In this document: piece by piece, positions 31,225 to 42,076 of the stretch
Position numbering within the stretch: the stretch's first letter is position 1
How the letters are laid out: each line of letters opens with the position of its first letter
Origin: Bathymodiolus brooksi
Lineage: Eukaryota; Mollusca; Bivalvia; Mytilida; Modiolidae
DNA length: 64,000 bases
Assembly: GCA_963680875.1 (NCBI GenBank)
Contig: OY804588.1
Location: forward strand, 81,244,829-81,308,828
Reading direction: 5' to 3'
Position numbers and translations under genes: made by a program
The notes under the pieces: model-generated
Seen by the model: the letters and a program-made list of their open reading frames with translations, nothing else
Databases searched by the model: none
Told to the model about the DNA's origin: nothing

Positions 31225-32310
31225 TTACCGTGACACATATCCTGATTCGTGAAACATGATAACACTTTATAAATACAATGTACCATGAATTACTTTACAC
31301 AATACGTTTTTAAAAAAAAGACGTACCGTACTTTTGAAGGACCTTACGAATATTTGTTTTCTGTTTATGGTTTATGGTGCTTAACGCCACTTTCAACAAT
31401 ATTTCAGTTATATTGTGGTGGTAAGTTTTTATTGGTTGAGGAAACCGGAGAAAACCACCGACCTGTCGCAAGCTATTGACAAACTTTATCACATAATGTT
31501 GTACCGAGTACACCTCGCCTTGAACGGGGTTCGAATTCACAACTTTAGTGGTGATAGGCACTGATTGCACAGGTAGTTGTAAATCCAACTACCATACGAT
31601 CACGGCCACGACAGCCCCTATTTTGGTTTTCTGAAAGTTGAGAAACGACAGAATTACAGATACTACAAAGACACTTCAATATCGTGTACAATGAATTACC
31701 TCACAAAATACATTTTTAAAGAGACGTACCATATTCATTGAAGTATATTACGCACTTTTTTCTGAAAGCTGAGACATCGACCGAATTACTGAAAATATAA
31801 AGATATGTGGAATTGTAAAACTTATTAACACGAATATACACATTGTACCACGAAATAGTTCACTCAATACTTTTTTAAAGAGGCGTACCTTATTTTTGAA
31901 GTATACTACGCACTTTTTTCTGAAAATTGAGACATCGACCGAATTACGGATACTGCAAAGATGCGAATTGAAATAACGTGATAACACTAATGCATTGTAC
32001 CACAAATTACTTCTCACAATATGTTTTAAAGAGATGTACCATATTTTTGAAGGATATTACGCACTTTTTTCTGAAAATTTAGATATCGACCGCATAATTA
32101 TTGCTACTACAAAGATGTGGAATTGAAATAACTTGATAACACTGTACTATGAATTACTTCACAAAATACGTTTGTAAGGAGAATTAACACCCTTTTGAAG
32201 GACATTATGCACTTTTTTCTGAATGTTGGAACATCGACCGAATTACTGATACCATAAAGAAATGTGGAATTGAAATAACGTGAAAACACTTTAATATTCA
32301 TTGTACAGTG
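31225..32310. repeat. About 150-bp tandem repeat split by a SINE
   Basis: TTACGCACTTTTTTCTGAAA followed by a GA(C/A)ATCGACCG stretch recurs near 31750, 31908, 32059 and 32207, spacing 145-160 bp. Each unit also has TGTACCATGAATTACTTCAC-like text. A further unit begins near 31270 and is interrupted at about 31365 by a SINE, resuming at 31619. Confidence 0.82.
31367..31618 (-). mobile_element. SINE family 1, full length, inserted in the 150-bp repeat
   Basis: From TTTATGGTGCTTAACGCCAC to CACGGCCACGACAGCCCC in reverse, with B-box complement GGGGTTCGAATTCAC. The flanks TATTTGTTTTCTG (left) and TATTTTGGTTTTCTG (right) look like a diverged target-site duplication of about 13 bp, as expected for LINE-driven insertion. 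Confidence 0.88.
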
Positions 32311-32400
32311 AAACCTATTTAAACCGAACCTTCTTAGGACCGACATTTGGAGAGAGACCGACCTTTGGAGAGGCGGGCTATTTGCATGTTGTTCAGGATA
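32311..32400. mobile_element. TACAGTGAAACCT transposon end, truncated
   Basis: TACAGTGAAACCTATTTAAACC and GACCGACATTTGGAGAGAGACC resemble the ends of a DNA transposon; the opposite end was not found. Confidence 0.4.
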
Positions 32401-33048
32401 TTTATAGTTTTCATGCATGTTATTAGTGACAGATGAAAACGTTTTTTATTCACGTAGAAGGGTGGGTTGTGTGTCAAATTCTGCCTGTAGGGGGCGGGGA
32501 TAATACATTTCGTTGATGACATCATCCCAATTCAAAAAATTCAAAAAAACCAAACAAACATACGAATCGAGTTTAATTTCCCTGATAAAGAAATAAAAAC
32601 CTTATCATGAGTTATATTTCAAGGTACAATTTGGAGGAAGTACGTATAGGAGAATGGAGAGATACGAGGACATTCTCCAACTTAAAATCCACCCATTGTA
32701 CTTTATTAATTTTTATTAATTATTAATGTTGTAACAAAACAAAAGTCTGTGTATAGTATCTAAAGTACAAAGAGAACAAATAACTCTCCATTCCTTAAAA
32801 CTAATGGAGTGTTGGCAATAGATTTACATCACATGTGGATTTTAATTTATAGAAATATCCTATGAAAAATTTTCTTCTGACATAAATAGTTTTAAAAACC
32901 ACCTTGACTCATTGTTTGTCTCGATATTCGATACGTCAATAATTGGGTCGTACGATAATATTGTATACTACCTTGTAGTCAACCTAGAAAATCATATAAA
33001 ACTTTAAAAAAGTACATTTCTGTAATAAAAAAGTAGACATCAAAATTA
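32401..33048. other. AT-rich intergenic sequence, nothing recognised
   Basis: No periodic repeat or coding exon is supported. Confidence 0.4.
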
Positions 33049-33090
33049 GTGCGCGTGACGCGTTTCTGGGTTAACCTTCGTCAGGTGCGC
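33049..33090 (-). ncRNA. Hammerhead-like motif, copy 2
   Basis: On the minus strand: GCGCAC, CTGACGA (only the variable position 7 differs from CUGAUGA), AGGTTAACCCA as stem II, GAAAC, GC, GTC, ACGCGC. Stem I pairs except for the two base pairs next to the core. This is the best preserved core in the window. Confidence 0.52.
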
Positions 33091-33462
33091 TCAAAGTCGA
33101 ACGGTTGGAAAACCACATTAAACATTTAGTTTAACAAATTTTGGGAGCAAGTAAACCAAAGGGTCTAAACAGAATCGCCAAAATCGTCTATTGTCACCTA
33201 TGGATGGGGGAGGAGTACCTTAGTTTTAATAATTATTACATTATTTAGGAATTGTAAATCTCAATAATAAATATATCAAGTAAAAATTTGATAAAAAAAA
33301 AAATATCATAACAAATATACAAATTTAGTTATCAACAATGAAGTCAATTTCACCTAGGCACATATGACCCTAGACAATTTTGATAATACTGCTTATACCC
33401 TTCGATTAATTTACTCCGAAAGACTTTTAAAATATTTGGCTGGCCAATATTTTAACTATGAT
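33091..33462. other. AT-rich sequence between two hammerhead-like motifs
   Basis: The part from about 33400 (CCTTCGATTAATTTACTCCG, AAAATATTTGGCTGGCC) is the upstream flank of copy 3 and matches the upstream flank of copy 1. Confidence 0.45.
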
Positions 33463-33500
33463 CGTACCTGATAACGGTTATTGCAGAAACGCGCCGTGCA
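33463..33500 (+). ncRNA. Hammerhead-like motif, copy 3
   Basis: CGTAC, CTGATAA (G8 changed to A, expected to abolish cleavage), CGGTTATTGCA, GAAAC, GC, GCC, GTGC. Stem I (GTAC with GTGC) pairs. Downstream GGATGTCTGCGGTTTTATT matches the family tail. Confidence 0.45.
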
Positions 33501-33660
33501 GACGAAGTTGGATGTCTGCGGTTTTATTATATTGATAAAGTATCATTTTTATGGCTGAAATCGTAACGAACATCACAGCATATTAGTAAGCGATCAGAAA
33601 TCATAACGGACTTCACTTTACATTAGTAAGTGATCAACATTGAGATGCAGACATTCAACT

Positions 33661-33739
33661 AGATACGATAACGTAACCCTCAGTCCGCTTGTAACCCTCA
33701 CTGGAGCACAAGCGGACTGAGGGTTACGTCATCGTATCT
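33661..33739. repeat. 79-bp hairpin, 32-nt arms with one mismatch
   Basis: AGATACGATAACGTAACCCT... pairs with ...AGGGTTACGTCATCGTATCT across 32 nt with a single mismatch. The loop AACCCTCACTGGAGC repeats part of the arm (AACCCTCA). Confidence 0.95.
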
Positions 33740-34020
33740 AACAATCAACAACATCAATTATTATATCTTACATTATATATTATATATAAAATAAAAGTGA
33801 TGTTTTTACAAAATTGGTACCCCAGGCAAACATTACTGTTGTTCACCGGTCGACAAATGTTATGTTCCATGTCTGTCCGGAAATGTATCCGTTTTTGCAT
33901 TCCGGAATTACAATCTTGACCGGAAGTTAAAAACACAAATATGAAGTTTATGAAAACACAAGATAAAAACACACCTATGAGTGTGTATTGCATCCAACAT
34001 TATTGTAAATAGAGTTTCTG

Positions 34021-34100
34021 TATAATAAAACAATTAGTGCCTGCACTTGCGGTGAACAACATAATTGTTCACCTTAAGTGCAGGCAATAATTGTATATTA
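34021..34100. mobile_element. Palindromic MITE (TATAATAAAACAATTA ends)
   Basis: Left TATAATAAAACAATTAGTGCC, right in reverse TAATATACAATTATTGCC. The arms CTGCACTTGCGGTGAACAA and TTGTTCACCTTAAGTGCAG pair almost fully, with a 5-nt loop. Confidence 0.85.
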
Positions 34101-34556
34101 TGATATGACTATAAATATCATAGATTCTGATTGGACAAAGCACTACTTCACTCTCCATTTCAAAATGTGATTATCACCGTTCAAAAGTGCACGAGAGGTT
34201 AACATTACGTTTGAACACTGTAGCGTGTACCCAAAAATAGTAACAGTGAAAGTCCAGGTTGCTTAATTTGAAAATTTATTCTCTGATTGGTCGATATTTA
34301 AAGAAGCGGTTTTGCTATCCAATCAGCGTTTTCCTAACAACAATTTGTAATACATCTTCTTGTTTTATGTCTACCCCAAGTTGTTTTCTTTTTCGCGACA
34401 TTTTGTTTGTTTTGAATTTTATTCAAATTCCGGTGAAAGTCACAGGTGGATAAGAGGCTCGCTCAAGTATTACCTTGGGAAATCGCATATTTTTTTTATT
34501 TTTTTTGTGATGACTATTACAGTGGGAAAAAAATATCACTAACTTCGGATTTACTC

Positions 34557-34715
34557 ATATAATAAAACAATTGATGACCTTGGATTTCAGTTAATACCAC
34601 GATTTATCAACCCCAGAGGTATGAGTATCACCTTGGCCGATGGCCTCGGTGATAATCAGATCTTAGGAGTTGATAAATCGTGGTATTAACCTCATCCAAA
34701 GTCATTAATTGTATA
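34557..34715. mobile_element. Palindromic MITE, same ends, different arms
   Basis: Left TATAATAAAACAATTGATGACC, right in reverse TTATACAATTAATGAC. Arms TTAATACCACGATTTATCAAC and its reverse complement near 34669-34690; nested inner hairpin CACCTTGGCCGATGGCCTCGGTG. Confidence 0.85.
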
Positions 34716-34947
34716 ATGTCATTAAACGAAAGACAATGAGAACGACAATGACTGTTAAACATCTACGACACATTCAAGAGCCGATCTGATTCAACAAAGT
34801 CTTGTGGAATTTGAAATGTCACCCCAAACACGGTCAGTTGGCAGTAGATCTGGAGATAATGCTGGTTAGGGAAACATATATTCAAATACGATTTTAACCC
34901 ACCAACTTAAATGAGAACTGCTTTTTAAGGGGGTAGGGTTATAGTTA

Positions 34948-35202
34948 TGGTGTTAAAGCCACGTTCAACAATATTCCAGTTATATGGTGGCGATCAATTG
35001 TTTTGGTGGAGTAAACCGGAGTACCAGGAGAAAACCACCGACCTGTCGCAAGTCACTGTAAAAACTGTATCACATAATGTTGTATCGAGTACACCTCGCC
35101 ATTAGCGAGATTCGAACTCGCAAGGTGAGTGGTGATAGGCACTGATTGCACAGATAGTTGTAAAGCCAACTACCATTCGATCACGACCACGACGGCCCCT
35201 AT
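34948..35202 (-). mobile_element. SINE family 1, full length
   Basis: From TTATGGTGTTAAAGCCACG to CACGACCACGACGGCCCC in reverse, with CGGAGTACCAGGAGAAAACC core and B-box complement GCGAGATTCGAACTCGC. It stands just before the start of the tandem gene-tail array. Confidence 0.87.
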
Positions 35203-35552
35203 GTTTCTGGAGATTGAGGTGAGGGTCGCAAACGAAAGGTTTTATCCCACAGTGATCACATTTCATATATTGAATTTAACTATTTTCTTTTGTGAACATT
35301 TTCTCCATTGTTGATTTACCCCCACGAATATGACAATTCTGTACTGTTATAACTCAATATATTATATAATTTAAAAATTGTTTTTTTTTCTTTTTTTTTC
35401 TCGATGTTGTTATAAAATGTAATTGTTATTTATACATTATTACTTGCTGGTGCATGGAATATAAAATTGTATGTAAATATGTGGAGAGGACCTTTGTAAG
35501 TTGGAATAACTTGTGTCCATCCAAATGTTATATAGTTAACAATAAACAATTA

Positions 35553-35697
35553 TTGCCTTCAATGGATGTAAACATCCAGAATTGTTAACCTGATGGGGGT
35601 TGTTTTCCCGAGGGCTTTAGCCCGAGGGAAACAACCCCTTGAGGGTTAACAATTCTGATATTTACAATCCATTGAAGGCAATAACTGTTTTATTATA
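35553..35697. mobile_element. Palindromic MITE in the 3' UTR (six copies by array)
   Basis: Left ACAATAAACAATTATTGCC, right in reverse TATAATAAAACAGTTATTGCC; arms CTTCAATGGATGTAAACATCC... GGTTAACAATTCTGA; nested hairpin CCCGAGGGCTTTAGCCCGAGGG at the centre. Copies at about 37077, 38329, 39861, 41113 and 42365 are carried by the unit duplication. It begins at the AATAAA poly(A) signal. Confidence 0.85.
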
Positions 35698-35792
35698 CCG
35701 AACAACAGACCAAGGATTGGGCATTTAAATAAATATATGTATTTAAGCAAAATGTGTATTTAATAACTTTTGACAAATTTTTAAATTTTGCT

Positions 35793-35955
35793 CATGGAGA
35801 GTTGTACTCGATATAACATGTGATAAAGTTTATCAGTGACTTGCGGCAGGTCGGTGGTTTTCTCTAGGTACTCCAGTTTCCTCCACCAATAAAACTGACC
35901 GCCAGATATGACTGAAATATTGTTGAAAGTGGCGTTAAAACACAATAACCCCAAC
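35793..35955 (+). mobile_element. SINE family 1, 5'-truncated (array A unit 1)
   Basis: From GCTCATGGAGAGTTGTACTCG to GAAAGTGGCGTTAAAACACAATAACC. The text is the same as at 38577 and 51097, including private changes such as TCTCTAGGTACTCC. Confidence 0.88.
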
Positions 35956-36001
35956 CTATACAATTTAAATGTAGAAAGAATGAACAAAGAAGCAAACAAC
36001 T

Positions 36002-36097
36002 ACAGTCAAACTTGTCTATAGCGACCATTGAAGGGAGTTCTGAAAAAGGGTCGCATAAGACAGGGGGTCATTGAATAGAGGTTATGATATTTGTTCA
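36002..36097 (+). mobile_element. TACAGTCAAACTTG transposon end
   Basis: TACAGTCAAACTTGTCTATAGC, then GACCATTGAAGGGAG and GGGTCGCATAAGACAGGG. The same end occurs at 38786 and 51307, always just before the 26-bp minisatellite, so the minisatellite seems to lie inside this element. Confidence 0.55.
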
Positions 36098-36544
36098 CAA
36101 CCATAACTACATGTAGAGGCTCACAACCATAACTACATGTAGAGGCTCACAACCATAACTACATGTAGAGGCTCACAACCATAACTACATGTAGAGGCTC
36201 ACAACAATAACTACATGTAGAGGTTCAGAACCATAACTACATGTAGAGGCTCACAACAATAACTACATGTAGCGGCTCACAACCATAACTACATGTAGAG
36301 GCTCACAACTATAACTACATGTAGAGGCTCACAACCATAACTACATGTAGAGGCTCACAACTATAACTACATGTAGAGGCTCACAACCATAACTACATGT
36401 AGAGGCTCACAGCCATAACTACATGTAGAGGCTCACAACCATAACTACATGTAGAGGCTCACAACCATAACTACATGTAGAGGCTCACAACCATAACTAC
36501 ATGTAGAGGCTCACAACCATAACTACAAACAGAGGCTCACAACC
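36098..36544. repeat. 26-bp minisatellite, about 17 copies
   Basis: Unit CACAACCATAACTACATGTAGAGGCT (26 bp) containing the palindrome CTACATGTAG. The order of variants (CAACAATAAC, GGTTCAG, GTAGCGGC, CAACTATAAC, CAGCCATAAC, CTACAAACAG) is the same as in the arrays at 38882 and 51650-52000. Confidence 0.95.
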
Positions 36545-36603
36545 ATTAAAAATAAAACATTATGACACATATCATAGAGGATGCGATTCACTTTTTTCTC
36601 TAG

Positions 36604-36788
36604 AGTGTTGTTTATATGTTGAAGCTCGCGATCGTGAACAGTTGACAAATAATCTGCAATTTCTTGACAGTTTACTTATTGAAACTTTACTATTTGGCGA
36701 TGATAGCTTATCTGAGGAACAAAATGCACAAATATTCAAATCAGTGCAGTTGAACATCAAACAAACGAAAGGTTTTATCCCACAGTGA
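36604..36788 (+). CDS. 61-codon terminal exon, unit copy 1
   Basis: A strong 3' splice site CACTTTTTTCTCTAG ends at 36603. The exon then reads CCLYVEARDREQLTN, NLQFLDSLLIETLLFGD, DSLSEEQNAQIFKSVQ and LNIKQTKGFIPQ to TGA (36786-36788); the first two bases finish an incoming codon. An acidic/hydrophobic helix-rich C-terminal tail is all that can be said; I do not recognise the family. The 3' UTR runs about 290 bp to AATAAA. All five copies encode the same residues and differ only by synonymous or UTR changes. The 75-residue frame on the opposite strand is a shadow. A Met-initiated longer frame upstream (for example from 37762) starts in low-complexity intron-like sequence and is not preferred. 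Confidence 0.5.
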
Positions 36789-37855
36789 TCACATTTCATA
36801 TATTGAATTTAACTATTTTCTTTTGTGAACATTTTCTCCATTGTTGATTTACCCCCACGAATATGACAATTCTGTACTGTTATAACTCAATATATTATAT
36901 AATTTAAAAAAAAAAAATTTTCTTTTTTTTTCTCGATGTTGTTATAAAATGTAATTGTTATTTATACATTATTACTTGCTGGTGCATGGAATATAAAATT
37001 GTATGTAAATATGTGGAGAGGACCTTTGTAAGTTGGAATAACTTGTGTCCATCCAAATGTTATATAGTTAACAATAAACAATTATTGCCTTCAATGGATG
37101 TAAGCATCCAGAATTGTTAACCTGATGGGGGTTGTTTTCTCGAGGGCTTTAGCCCGAGGGAAACAACCCCTTGAGGGTTAACAATTCTGATATTTACAAT
37201 CCATTGAAGGCAATAACTGTTTTATTATACCGAACAACAGACCAAGGATTGGGCATTTAAATAAATATATGTATTTAAGCAAAATGTGTATTTAATAACT
37301 TTTGACAAATTTTTAACAAATGTTAAACTATTTCATGTTTATATTAAAGTTCACAACACAACCAGTGATATAGGGCACACACCGGCCATCAATAATATTT
37401 TCAACAGATTTAAAATGTGTCTTTAATAACTTCAAAAATTACCATGTAATTACCGATGTTACCATACAATTAACCTCCCTTGACTAACCTTGGACATATA
37501 ACCGGTCCATTATGAAAACACCCATTTCTTAATACTTTAATTAACCAGTCAATTTCAATTTTAGGTAATCTTCATTCTTTTTGAAGAAGGCAATAGTATT
37601 GACCGAAATGGTAGGCTATAATTGTTTTATCATTTTTCAATATTATTTTTGAAATATTAAAATTTTGAAATTTTATGAAAACTGAATTTTTGTAGCTTTT
37701 TGAAAATTGATATCTTATGAAAATTTTAATTTTTTTGAAATTTTTGAAATATTGAATTTTTTTGAAAATTTTGAACTTTAATTTTTTAAATTTTGCATTA
37801 AAAATAAAACATTATGACACATATCATAGAGGATGCGATTCACTTTTTTCTCTAG

Positions 37856-38040
37856 AGTGTTGTTTATATGTTGAAGCTCGCGATCGTGAACAGTTGACAA
37901 ATAATCTGCAATTTCTTGACAGTTTACTTATTGAAACTTTACTATTTGGCGATGATAGCTTATCTGAGGAGCAAAATGCACAAATATTCAAATCAGTGCA
38001 GTTGAACATCAAACAAACGAAAGGTTTTATCCCACAGTGA
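37856..38040 (+). CDS. 61-codon terminal exon, unit copy 2
   Basis: Identical in protein to the copy at 36604; one synonymous change (GAGGAGCAA for GAGGAACAA). This unit carries the SINE and minisatellite downstream (A type). Confidence 0.5.
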
Positions 38041-38576
38041 TCACATTTCATATATTGAATTTAACTATTTTCTTTTGTGAACATTTTCTCCATTGTTGAT
38101 TTACCCCCACGAATATGACAATTCTGTACTGTTATAACTCAATATATTATATAATTTAAAAAATGTTTTTTTTCTTTTTTTTTCTCGATGTTGTTATAAA
38201 ATGTAATTGTTATTTATACATTATTACTTGCTGGTGCATGGAATATAAAATTGTATGTAAATATGTGGAGAGGACCTTTGTAAGTTGGAATAACTTGTGT
38301 CCATCCAAATGTTATATAGTTAACAATAAACAATTATTGCCTTCAATGGATGTAAACATCCAGAATTGTTAACCTGATGGGGGTTGTTTTCCCGAGGGCT
38401 TTAGCCCGAGGGAAACAACCCCTTGAGGGTTAACAATTCTGATATTTACAATCCATTGAAGGCAATAACTGTTTTATTATACCGAACAACAGACCAAGGA
38501 TTGGGCATTTAAATAAATATATGTATTTAAGCAAAATGTGTATTTAATAACTTTTGACAAATTTTTAAATTTTTCT

Positions 38577-38739
38577 CATGGAGAGTTGTACTCGATATAA
38601 CATGTGATAAAGTTTATCAGTGACTTGCGGCAGGTCGGTGGTTTTCTCTAGGTACTCCAGTTTCCTCCACCAATAAAACTGACCGCCAGATATGACTGAA
38701 ATATTGTTGAAAGTGGCGTTAAAACACAATAACCCCAAC
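38577..38739 (+). mobile_element. SINE family 1, 5'-truncated (array A unit 2)
   Basis: Duplicate of the copy at 35793, exactly 2784 bp on; one difference is seen at the left edge (TTTTTCTCATGG vs TTTTGCTCATGG). Confidence 0.88.
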
Positions 38740-38881
38740 CTATACAATTTAAATGTAGAAAGAATGAACAAAGAAGCAAACAACTACAGTCAAACTTGTC
38801 TATAGCGACCATTGAAGGGAGTTCTGAAAAAGGGTCGCATAAGACAGGGGGTCATTGAATAGAGGTTATGATATTTGTTCA

Positions 38882-39328
38882 CAACCATAACTACATGTAG
38901 AGGCTCACAACCATAACTACATGTAGAGGCTCACAACCATAACTACATGTAGAGGCTCACAACCATAACTACATGTAGAGGCTCACAACAATAACTACAT
39001 GTAGAGGTTCAGAACCATAACTACATGTAGAGGCTCACAACAATAACTACATGTAGCGGCTCACAACCATAACTACATGTAGAGGCTCACAACTATAACT
39101 ACATGTAGAGGCTCACAACCATAACTACATGTAGAGGCTCACAACTATAACTACATGTAGAGGCTCACAACCATAACTACATGTAGAGGCTCACAGCCAT
39201 AACTACATGTAGAGGCTCACAACCATAACTACATGTAGAGGCTCACAACCATAACTACATGTAGAGGCTCACAACCATAACTACATGTAGAGGCTCACAA
39301 CCATAACTACAAACAGAGGCTCACAACC
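38882..39328. repeat. 26-bp minisatellite, second array copy
   Basis: Same unit, length and variant order as at 36098-36544; duplicated with the A unit. Confidence 0.95.
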
Positions 39329-39387
39329 ATTAAAAATAAAACATTATGACACATATCATAGAGGATGCGATTCACTTTTTTCTCTAG

Positions 39388-39572
39388 AGTGTTGTTTATA
39401 TGTTGAAGCTCGCGATCGTGAACAGTTGACAAATAATCTGCAATTTCTTGACAGTTTACTTATTGAAACTTTACTATTTGGCGATGATAGCTTATCTGAG
39501 GAACAAAATGCACAAATATTCAAATCAGTGCAGTTGAACATCAAACAAACGAAAGGTTTTATCCCACAGTGA
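39388..39572 (+). CDS. 61-codon terminal exon, unit copy 3
   Basis: Identical in protein to the copy at 36604, of which it is the AB-block duplicate (2784 bp away). Upstream sequence is the minisatellite rather than the AT-rich spacer, yet the acceptor is unchanged. Confidence 0.5.
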
Positions 39573-40639
39573 TCACATTTCATATATTGAATTTAACTAT
39601 TTTCTTTTGTGAACATTTTCTCCATTGTTGATTTACCCCCACGAATATGACAATTCTGTACTGTTATAACTCAATATATTATATAATTTAAAAAATGTTT
39701 TTTTTCTTTTTTTTTCTCGATGTTGTTATAAAATGTAATTGTTATTTATACATTATTACTTGCTGGTGCATGGAATATAAAATTGTATGTAAATATGTGG
39801 AGAGGACCTTTGTAAGTTGGAATAACTTGTGTCCATCCAAATGTTATATAGTTAACAATAAACAATTATTGCCTTCAATGGATGTAAGCATCCAGAATTG
39901 TTAACCTGATGGGGGTTGTTTTCTCGAGGGCTTTAGCCCGAGGGAAACAACCCCTTGAGGGTTAACAATTCTGATATTTACAATCCATTGAAGGCAATAA
40001 CTGTTTTATTATACCGAACAACAGACCAAGGATTGGGCATTTAAATAAATATATGTATTTAAGCAAAATGTGTATTTAATAACTTTTGACAAATTTTTAA
40101 CAAATGTTAAACTATTTCATGTTTATATTAAAGTTCACAACACAACCAGTGATATAGGGCACACACCGGCCATCAATAATATTTTCAACAGATTTAAAAT
40201 GTGTCTTTAATAACTTCAAAAATTACCATGTAATTACCGATGTTACCATACAATTAACCTCCCTTGACTAACCTTGGACATATAACCGGTCCATTATGAA
40301 AACACCCATTTCTTAATACTTTAATTAACCAGTCAATTTCAATTTTAGGTAATCTTCATTCTTTTTGAAGAAGGCAATAGTATTGACCGAAATGGTAGGC
40401 TATAATTGGTTTATCATTTTTCAATATTATTTTTGAAATATTAAAATTTTGAAATTTTATGAAAACTGAATTTTTGTAGCTTTTTGAAAATTGAGATCTT
40501 ATGAAAATTTTAATTTCTTTGAAATTTTTGAAATATTGAATTTTTTTGAAAATTTTGAACTTTAATTTTTTAAATTTTGCATTAAAAATAAAACATTATG
40601 ACACATATCATAGAGGATGCGATTCACTTTTTTCTCTAG

Positions 40640-40824
40640 AGTGTTGTTTATATGTTGAAGCTCGCGATCGTGAACAGTTGACAAATAATCTGCAATTTCT
40701 TGACAGTTTACTTATTGAAACTTTACTATTTGGCGATGATAGCTTATCTGAGGAACAAAATGCACAAATATTCAAATCAGTGCAGTTGAACATCAAACAA
40801 ACGAAAGGTTTTATCCCACAGTGA
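40640..40824 (+). CDS. 61-codon terminal exon, unit copy 4
   Basis: Identical in protein to the other copies, with the same CTCTAG acceptor and 3' UTR. Confidence 0.5.
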
Positions 40825-41891
40825 TCACATTTCATATATTGAATTTAACTATTTTCTTTTGTGAACATTTTCTCCATTGTTGATTTACCCCCACGAATAT
40901 GACAATTCTGTACTGTTATAACTCAATATATTATATAATTTAAAAAATGTTTTTTTTCTTTTTTTTTCTCGATGTTGTTATAAAATGTAATTGTTATTTA
41001 TACATTATTACTTGCTGGTGCATGGAATATAAAATTGTATGTAAATATGTGGAGAGGACCTTTGTAAGTTGGAATAACTTGTGTCCATCCAAATGTTATA
41101 TAGTTAACAATAAACAATTATTGCCTTCAATGGATGTAAACATCCAGAATTGTTAACCTGATGGGGGTTGTTTTCCCGAGGGCTTTAGCCCGAGGGAAAC
41201 AACCCCTTGAGGGTTAACAATTCTGATATTTACAATCCATTGAAGGCAATAACTGTTTTATTATACCGAACAACAGACCAAGGATTGGGCATTTAAATAA
41301 ATATATGTATTTAAGCAAAATGTGTATTTAATAACTTTTGACAAATTTTTAACAAATGTTAAACTATTTCATGTTTATATTAAAGTTCACAACAAAACCA
41401 GTGGTATAGGGCACACACCGGCCATCAATAATATTTTCAACAGATTTAAAATGTGTCTTTAATAACTTCAAAAATTACCATGTAATTACCGATGTTACCA
41501 TACAATTAACCTCCCTTGACTAACCTTGGACATATAACCGGTCCATTATGAAAACACCCATTTCTTAATACTTTAATTAACCAGTCAATTTCAATTTTAG
41601 GTAATCTTCATTCTTTTTGAAGAAGGCAATAGTATTGACCGAAATGGTAGGCTATAATTGTTTTAACATTTTTCAATATTATTTTTGAAATATTAAAATT
41701 TTGAAATTTTATGAAAACTGAATTTTTGTAGCTTTTTGAAAATTGATATCTTATGAAAATTTTAATTTTTTTGAAATTTTTGAAATATTGAATTTTTTTG
41801 AAAATTTTGAACTTTAATTTTTTAAATTTTGCATTAAAAATAAAACATTATGACACATATCATAGAGGATGCGATTCACTTTTTTCTCTAG

Positions 41892-42076
41892 AGTGTTGTT
41901 TATATGTTGAAGCTCGCGATCGTGAACAGTTGACAAATAATCTGCAATTTCTTGACAGTTTACTTATTGAAACTTTACTATTTGGCGATGATAGCTTATC
42001 TGAGGAACAAAATGCACAAATATTCAAATCAGTGCAGTTGAACATCAAACAAACGAAAGGTTTTATCCCACAGTGA
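41892..42076 (+). CDS. 61-codon terminal exon, unit copy 5
   Basis: Last copy in the array; same protein and acceptor. The unit breaks off about 670 bp after the stop codon. Confidence 0.5.

Noticed and set aside
37560..37625. GAAGAAGGCAATAG...GACCGAAATGG in B units as a further hammerhead
   Set aside because: It has a GAAGAAGG/CCGAAA order seen in some Penelope tails, but lacks CUGAUGA and a cleavage triplet in place.
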